From NCBI GenBank assembly GCA_005798925.1, contig SYID01000052.1, positions 1 through 9,025 of the forward strand: DNA of 9,025 nt. Reading direction: 5' to 3'. The notes under the pieces are model-generated. The model did no database searches. It saw only the letters and a list, made by a program, of their open reading frames with translations, and was not told the origin of the DNA. The translations under genes and the position numbers were made by a program. This stretch comes from Verrucomicrobiota bacterium. Its GTDB lineage: Bacteria; Verrucomicrobiota; Verrucomicrobiia; Opitutales; UBA953. Positions within the stretch are counted from its first letter, which is position 1. Each line of letters begins with the position of its first letter. Below, piece after piece: positions 5,863-9,025 of this stretch.

Positions 5863-5950
5863 CGCAGGGATGGCGGCGGCGGGGGCGGATCGGGCGGCGG
5901 GCATGGATGGGGCTGGATTCGGCGGGCGACTCAGGTAGACCTTGGGACTC
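5863..5950. promoter_or_regulatory. Divergent intergenic region between mutY and RNase HIII gene
   Basis: This 88-bp gap separates the divergent starts and by position must hold promoters for mutY and for the RNase HIII/HII unit. I could not pick out a convincing -35/-10 pair on either strand. On the plus strand a CAGGT (5932-5936) lies 5 bp before a TTG (5942), which is an in-frame alternative start for the RNase HIII gene. Confidence 0.4.
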
Positions 5951-6961
5951 ATGGCACGAAAGGCAAAACAGGACTCCGACGAGGAGCCGAAGAAGGTGGC
6001 GATGCACACGCTGAAGCTCGACGCCGCCCAGGCCGCCAAGCTGCGCGCCATCCTGGTCGCCAAGGGCTGGGTCTCCTTCCCGGTCGACCACGCGGCCTTC
6101 GCCTTCAAGGGCGAGAACCTCAACATCGTCCATTATAAGTCCGGCAAGTGCGTCATCTCGGGCAAGGGCACCGAGGACTTCGTGAAATTCACCCTCGAAC
6201 CCGACGTGACGGGCCAGGCCGTCCTCGGCTACGAGGCCGAGAACAATCCCGAGTGGTTCGAAGAACACGCCGGCCTCGACGAGTCCGGCAAGGGCGACCT
6301 CTTCGGCCCGGTGGTCTCGGCCTGCGTCATCGCGACCGGCGAGATGACCCGCGAGTGGATCGACCTGGGCATCAAGGACTCGAAGAAGCTGACCGACACG
6401 AAGATCGCCGAGCTCGACCGCGTCATCCGCTCCACGCCGGGCGTGGCGGTGAAGACGACGTTCATGCGCATGGCGAAATACAACGAGCTGCACTCGCGCT
6501 TCGGCAAGAACCTCAACCGCCTGCTGGGCTGGATGCACGCGACCTCGTGCGAGGAAGCGCTCAAGGACTTCGAGCTCAAGCACCAGCGGCGCCCGAAGTG
6601 GGGCCTGCTCGACCAGTTCTCCGAAGAGCCGCTCGTCCAGAAGGAGCTCGCCCGCAAGGGCGTCGAGTTCGACCTGCGCATGCGCACCAAGGCCGAATCC
6701 GATCCCGTCGTCGCGGCGGCCTCGATCGTCGCCCGCGCGGCCTTCGTCCGCGAGCTCGACCGGCTGTCCCAGGACGGCGGCGTGCAGCTGCCCAAGGGCT
6801 CGGGCTCCGAGGCCAAGAACGCCGGCCTCGAGCTCGTCGGCCGGCTCGGCCCGGCGATCCTGGTCAATTTCGCGAAGCTCCACTTCAAGACGGCCTACGA
6901 GGTCCGTGGGCTCGAGCCGCCGGAGTCCAAACCGTTCGTCCGCCGCAAGAAGGCGGAATAA
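5951..6961 (+). CDS. rnhC: Ribonuclease HIII
   Basis: This enzyme cleaves the RNA strand of RNA/DNA hybrids such as R-loops and replication-primer remnants. The protein has 336 residues from ATG 5951. The N-terminal part (about 15-95) is the TBP-like substrate-binding extension (DUF3378 type) typical of RNase HIII. The catalytic domain follows with AGLDESGKGDLFGPVV (Asp110, Glu111), the HIII hallmark, since HII has DEAGRG. Next are IKDSKKLTD (141-149), LLDQFS (Asp221) and AESDPVVAAASIVARA (Asp251), giving the expected acidic tetrad. The tail is lysine/arginine-rich. A TTG at 5942, preceded by CAGGT, would add three residues and is a possible true start. The gene is followed after 3 bp by an RNase HII gene in the same direction, almost certainly co-transcribed. 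Confidence 0.93.
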   Translation: MARKAKQDSDEEPKKVAMHTLKLDAAQAAKLRAILVAKGWVSFPVDHAAFAFKGENLNIVHYKSGKCVISGKGTEDFVKFTLEPDVTGQAVLGYEAENNPEWFEEHAGLDESGKGDLFGPVVSACVIATGEMTREWIDLGIKDSKKLTDTKIAELDRVIRSTPGVAVKTTFMRMAKYNELHSRFGKNLNRLLGWMHATSCEEALKDFELKHQRRPKWGLLDQFSEEPLVQKELARKGVEFDLRMRTKAESDPVVAAASIVARAAFVRELDRLSQDGGVQLPKGSGSEAKNAGLELVGRLGPAILVNFAKLHFKTAYEVRGLEPPESKPFVRRKKAE

Positions 6962-6964
6962 GCC

Positions 6965-7714
6965 GTGGCTTCGCTGGCGTCATTCGACCGCAGGAAGGGC
7001 GCCGACCGGCCGGGCATCGCGGGCGTCGACGAAGCCGGCCGCGGTTCGCTCTGCGGCCCGGTGATCGCCGCGGCGGTCCTGCTCGACGCGGGCTTCTACG
7101 GCGAGCCGGCCTGGCTGCGGAAACTCTCCGGCGCCAACGATTCCAAGAAGCTGACGGCCGAGAAGCGCGCCGAGCTCCGCGAGGTCATCGCGAAGATGGA
7201 GGCCGAGGGCAAGCTGCGCACCGCCTGGGCGGCGGGCTCGGTCATGGAGATCTCGGCCCACAACATCCTCGGCGCCACCCGTCTCGCGATGGCACGCTGC
7301 GTCGCCAAGCTGGCCGTGGGCCCGATCGCCCCGCTCTTCGCCGCCGCGGGCACGGAGGGCGAGCTCTTCGGCCGCGCCGACGCGCGCACCTTCCTGGTGC
7401 TCGTCGACGGCCTCCCGCTGCGTCCCTTCGCGTGGGCCCACGAAGCGGTCAAAGGCGGCGACGGCCGGAGCCTCGCCATCGCGCTCGCCTCGATCGTCGC
7501 CAAGGTCGAACGCGACCGGATGCTCGTCGAGATGGACGCCCGCTACCCGCGATACGGTTTCGCGACGCACAAGGGCTACGGGACGCCCGAGCACGTCGAA
7601 GCCCTGCGCGCCCACGGTCCCTGCCCGGAGCACCGCGATCTCTTCGTGCGCACGATCCTCGCCGGCGACCCCCCGCCCCCGGAATCCGTCGACGGCGAAT
7701 TCAGCTTCGAATGA
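6965..7714 (+). CDS. rnhB: Ribonuclease HII
   Basis: RNase HII nicks DNA at misincorporated ribonucleotides and degrades RNA in hybrids. The 249-residue protein starts at a GTG 3 bp after the RNase HIII stop, with a weak AAGGCGG upstream inside the preceding gene. Family motifs are GVDEAGRGSLCGPVIAAA (Asp22, Glu23), ANDSKKLT (57-64), LVDG (Asp148), VKGGDGRSLAIALASIVAKVERDR (162-185, Asp166) and YPRYGFATHKGYGT (194-207) with the HR region GPCPEHRDLF. All four acidic catalytic positions are present. Two oddities are visible. The usual KGD motif reads KGGD, and there is an insertion (about residues 123-141) before the VDG strand that makes the protein roughly 50 residues longer than E. coli RNase HII. 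It runs convergent to the bioC-like gene, with 22 bp between stops. Confidence 0.95.
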   Translation: MASLASFDRRKGADRPGIAGVDEAGRGSLCGPVIAAAVLLDAGFYGEPAWLRKLSGANDSKKLTAEKRAELREVIAKMEAEGKLRTAWAAGSVMEISAHNILGATRLAMARCVAKLAVGPIAPLFAAAGTEGELFGRADARTFLVLVDGLPLRPFAWAHEAVKGGDGRSLAIALASIVAKVERDRMLVEMDARYPRYGFATHKGYGTPEHVEALRAHGPCPEHRDLFVRTILAGDPPPPESVDGEFSFE

Positions 7715-7736
7715 GCAAGGCCGCCGCCGGGCCCGC

Positions 7737-8441
7737 CTATCCCCTCGCCGTCGCATCCGCCAACAACCACGCCCAGGTGGCGACGACGCCCTCCGGCCGC
7801 GCGTTGAGGCGATCATAATCGCGGAGCAACGCCTTCAGCTCGGACGGCGAGAAGCGCGGGTCGCCCGTCACGCCGCTGCGGTGCAGGTGACGGAAGAAAT
7901 CGAGGGCGCTCGGATAGGTTTCTTCCGACTCGAGCACGCCATGCGCATGGACGTCGAACTTGGCTCCCTTCAGCAAGGCGAGCCACTGGGCTTCGTCGCG
8001 CCAACGCACGGGGCCTTCGCCCACGAGGTCGCGTAGTTCGTGCAGACAAGGATCGCACGGGACGCCGAGGAGAAGCCGCCCGCCCGCCGGCAGCGCCGCG
8101 CGCCAATGACGGAGCACCGCCGCCGGATCGGCGGCCCAGTGGAGGAGCCCGCTCGAGGCGAGCGCTCCGGCCTTCTCGATCGGTCCGAAGGCGTTGCGCA
8201 CCGACCAGTTGGCGGCGGGGACGGACTGCCGGCCGAGCTCGACCATCGCGGGCGAACTATCCGTGGCGTCGACGTTCACGCCTTGCGCGAGCAGCGCGGC
8301 GGTCAGGAACCCCGTGCCGGCGCCGAGCTCGGTCACGCGGACTCCCCGACGGAACGGCGCGAAGGCGGCCAAGGCTTCGGCGAAACGCTTCTGCGGCGCG
8401 GCATGCGCGCCGTAGCTCTCGGCTCGTTCGTCGAAGCGCAT
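7737..8441 (-). CDS. bioC: SAM-dependent methyltransferase, BioC-like (malonyl-ACP O-methyltransferase)
   Basis: This 234-residue class I methyltransferase opens with the BioC-type MRFDERAESYGAHAAPQKRFAEAL. The SAM-binding motif I is VTELGAGTGFLTAAL (36-50). The acidic residue that would hold the SAM ribose is Asp61 in DATDSSPAMVE. The C-terminal half has YPSALDFFRHLHRSGVTG (176-193) and a final TWAWLLA strand, which resemble the BioC-specific region rather than a generic methyltransferase. BioC methylates malonyl-ACP so that fatty acid synthesis can build the pimeloyl chain for biotin. The ATG at 8441 is used because the frame upstream of it runs inside the preceding gene. That gene, a BioH-like hydrolase, ends 4 bp before this start, so the two are surely co-transcribed. 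This adjacency supports the biotin role. A methyltransferase for another substrate remains possible. Confidence 0.75.
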   Translation of the reverse strand: MRFDERAESYGAHAAPQKRFAEALAAFAPFRRGVRVTELGAGTGFLTAALLAQGVNVDATDSSPAMVELGRQSVPAANWSVRNAFGPIEKAGALASSGLLHWAADPAAVLRHWRAALPAGGRLLLGVPCDPCLHELRDLVGEGPVRWRDEAQWLALLKGAKFDVHAHGVLESEETYPSALDFFRHLHRSGVTGDPRFSPSELKALLRDYDRLNARPEGVVATWAWLLADATARG

Positions 8442-8445
8442 GGAG

Positions 8446-9025
8446 TCAGGGGGCGAGGAACTCGCGCAAGTCATGCCCGAGTCCTTCCACAGTATGACAG
8501 CCGACGACGGCTTGGCAAACGCCCGCGGCGTCCAGGAGGGCGTCCTGATCGCCCACGTAGGCTTCCCAGCCGGGATTCAGCCCCTGACGCCCATAGGTGA
8601 TCAGCGAGATGCCCGCGGGCTGGGCGAGGATATCGAGGCCGGCCCGGAGGTGTTCCTTCTCGTAAGGCAGCGCCTCGCCGGCCGACGGCGCCAGGCCGGC
8701 GCGCTTCCGGAAATCGGCCAAGGCCGCCGGGGCGTCGGTGTCGAGCCAGCGACGCAGCCACTTCACCTGGGTCTCGGAGTGCTTGCCGCATTTGCCGTGC
8801 TCGGAGCAGAAGGAGGTGAACGGGGCGAAGAGCAGCACCTTGGCGGGGAACTTCACGCCGCGGGCGCCGGCCTCGAGCACGAGATGCGCGCCGAGCGACC
8901 ACGCGATGATCGCGTCGCAGCCGGCGAGGTTCTCGGCGGCGCCCATGACGGGCGGGTAGATGAGGTGCTCGGCGTCCGGCGCATGCGCCAACGCGATGGC
9001 CTTCATCTCCTCGAGCGAGACGCCC
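8446..9025 (-). CDS. Alpha/beta hydrolase, BioH-like pimeloyl-ACP methyl ester esterase, 5' truncated
   Basis: The frame is open to the right edge. The six residues upstream of the first ATG (9006) read GVSLEE, and a small hydrolase of this kind usually has its first strand and an oxyanion Gly/Trp segment further upstream, so the true start is probably outside the window. Visible marks, numbered from Met at 9006, are the nucleophile elbow AWSLGA (Ser37), LLFAPF (58-63), a helical lid (about 66-130) with a Cys/His-rich patch FCSEHGKCGKH, GDQDALLD (candidate Asp153 or Asp155) and GLGHDL (His178). Together these form a serine-hydrolase triad. The elbow has Ala where the G-X-S-X-G pattern has its first Gly. 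BioH removes the methyl ester that BioC adds, ending pimeloyl-ACP synthesis, and the adjacent bioC-like gene makes this the best guess. The sequence alone says only hydrolase. Confidence 0.7.
   Translation of the reverse strand, partial: GVSLEEMKAIALAHAPDAEHLIYPPVMGAAENLAGCDAIIAWSLGAHLVLEAGARGVKFPAKVLLFAPFTSFCSEHGKCGKHSETQVKWLRRWLDTDAPAALADFRKRAGLAPSAGEALPYEKEHLRAGLDILAQPAGISLITYGRQGLNPGWEAYVGDQDALLDAAGVCQAVVGCHTVEGLGHDLREFLAP

Noticed and set aside
5929..5946. Possible fifth REP-like head (CTCAGGTAGACC) before the RNase HIII gene
   Set aside because: It matches part of the head, but no hairpin with the 19-nt offset and 3-nt loop follows.
5618..6883. Minus-strand open frame of 421 codons across the mutY start and the RNase HIII gene
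   Set aside because: It overlaps both strands' real genes and the divergent region between them, and the product has no motif.
7728..7735. Palindrome CGGGCCCG between the convergent RNase HII and bioC-like stops
   Set aside because: It has no loop and no T-run, so it is not a terminator. An 8-bp GC palindrome is expected by chance here.
6148..7818. Plus-strand open frame of 556 codons across the RNase HIII/HII genes
   Set aside because: It is a +1-type shadow of two well-supported genes, Arg/Pro-rich with no recognisable fold, and spans their stop and start.

Overview
This is a high-GC bacterial chromosome segment with densely packed housekeeping and accessory genes. I read it as Verrucomicrobiota, most likely the Opitutae/Opitutales. 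The reasons are an RNase HIII of the DESGKGD type beside an RNase HII, a Tat-exported propeller lipoprotein of a kind common in Verrucomicrobia and Planctomycetes, exported TlpA-type thioredoxins with a TPR-like tail, start codons almost without Shine-Dalgarno sequences, and short palindromic repeats between genes. No rRNA or marker gene is present, so this placement is inference.

Layout. (1) 1-2123 holds two plus-strand TlpA/thioredoxin-like genes. The first is cut by the window edge; the second is longer, with a signal peptide and a helical C-terminal domain. They are followed by intergenic stretches of 358 bp and 239 bp that are unusually rich in repeats. (2) 2124-3386 encodes a Tat-type lipoprotein with an oligogalacturonate-lyase-like (PL22-like) beta-propeller. 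(3) 3453-4877 encodes a two-domain class II PPK2 (polyphosphate:AMP phosphotransferase). It overlaps the end of convergent mutY (4837-5862, minus) by 41 bp. (4) Diverging from mutY is a two-gene unit, RNase HIII (5951-6961) and RNase HII (6965-7714), only 3 bp apart. (5) Converging on it from the right edge are a BioC-like methyltransferase (7737-8441) and a BioH-like alpha/beta hydrolase (8446 to beyond the edge), probably the tail of a biotin operon.

The genes form several modules: extracytoplasmic thiol redox chemistry, polyphosphate-driven nucleotide phosphorylation, genome maintenance (MutY for 8-oxoG:A mispairs, two RNases H for RNA in DNA), and pimeloyl-ACP production for biotin. The genome-maintenance genes share one divergent intergenic region.

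I found no convincing new defence or mobile system. The most notable signal is non-coding: four copies of a REP-like element, each with a conserved 12-nt head containing AGGTAGGG followed at constant spacing by a hairpin whose stem sequence changes while pairing is largely kept. Three copies lie at 431-544 and one at 1901-1933. Both intergenic regions also share a near-identical 33-bp GCCACC-rich block, and each has a different short tandem repeat in front of the next gene.
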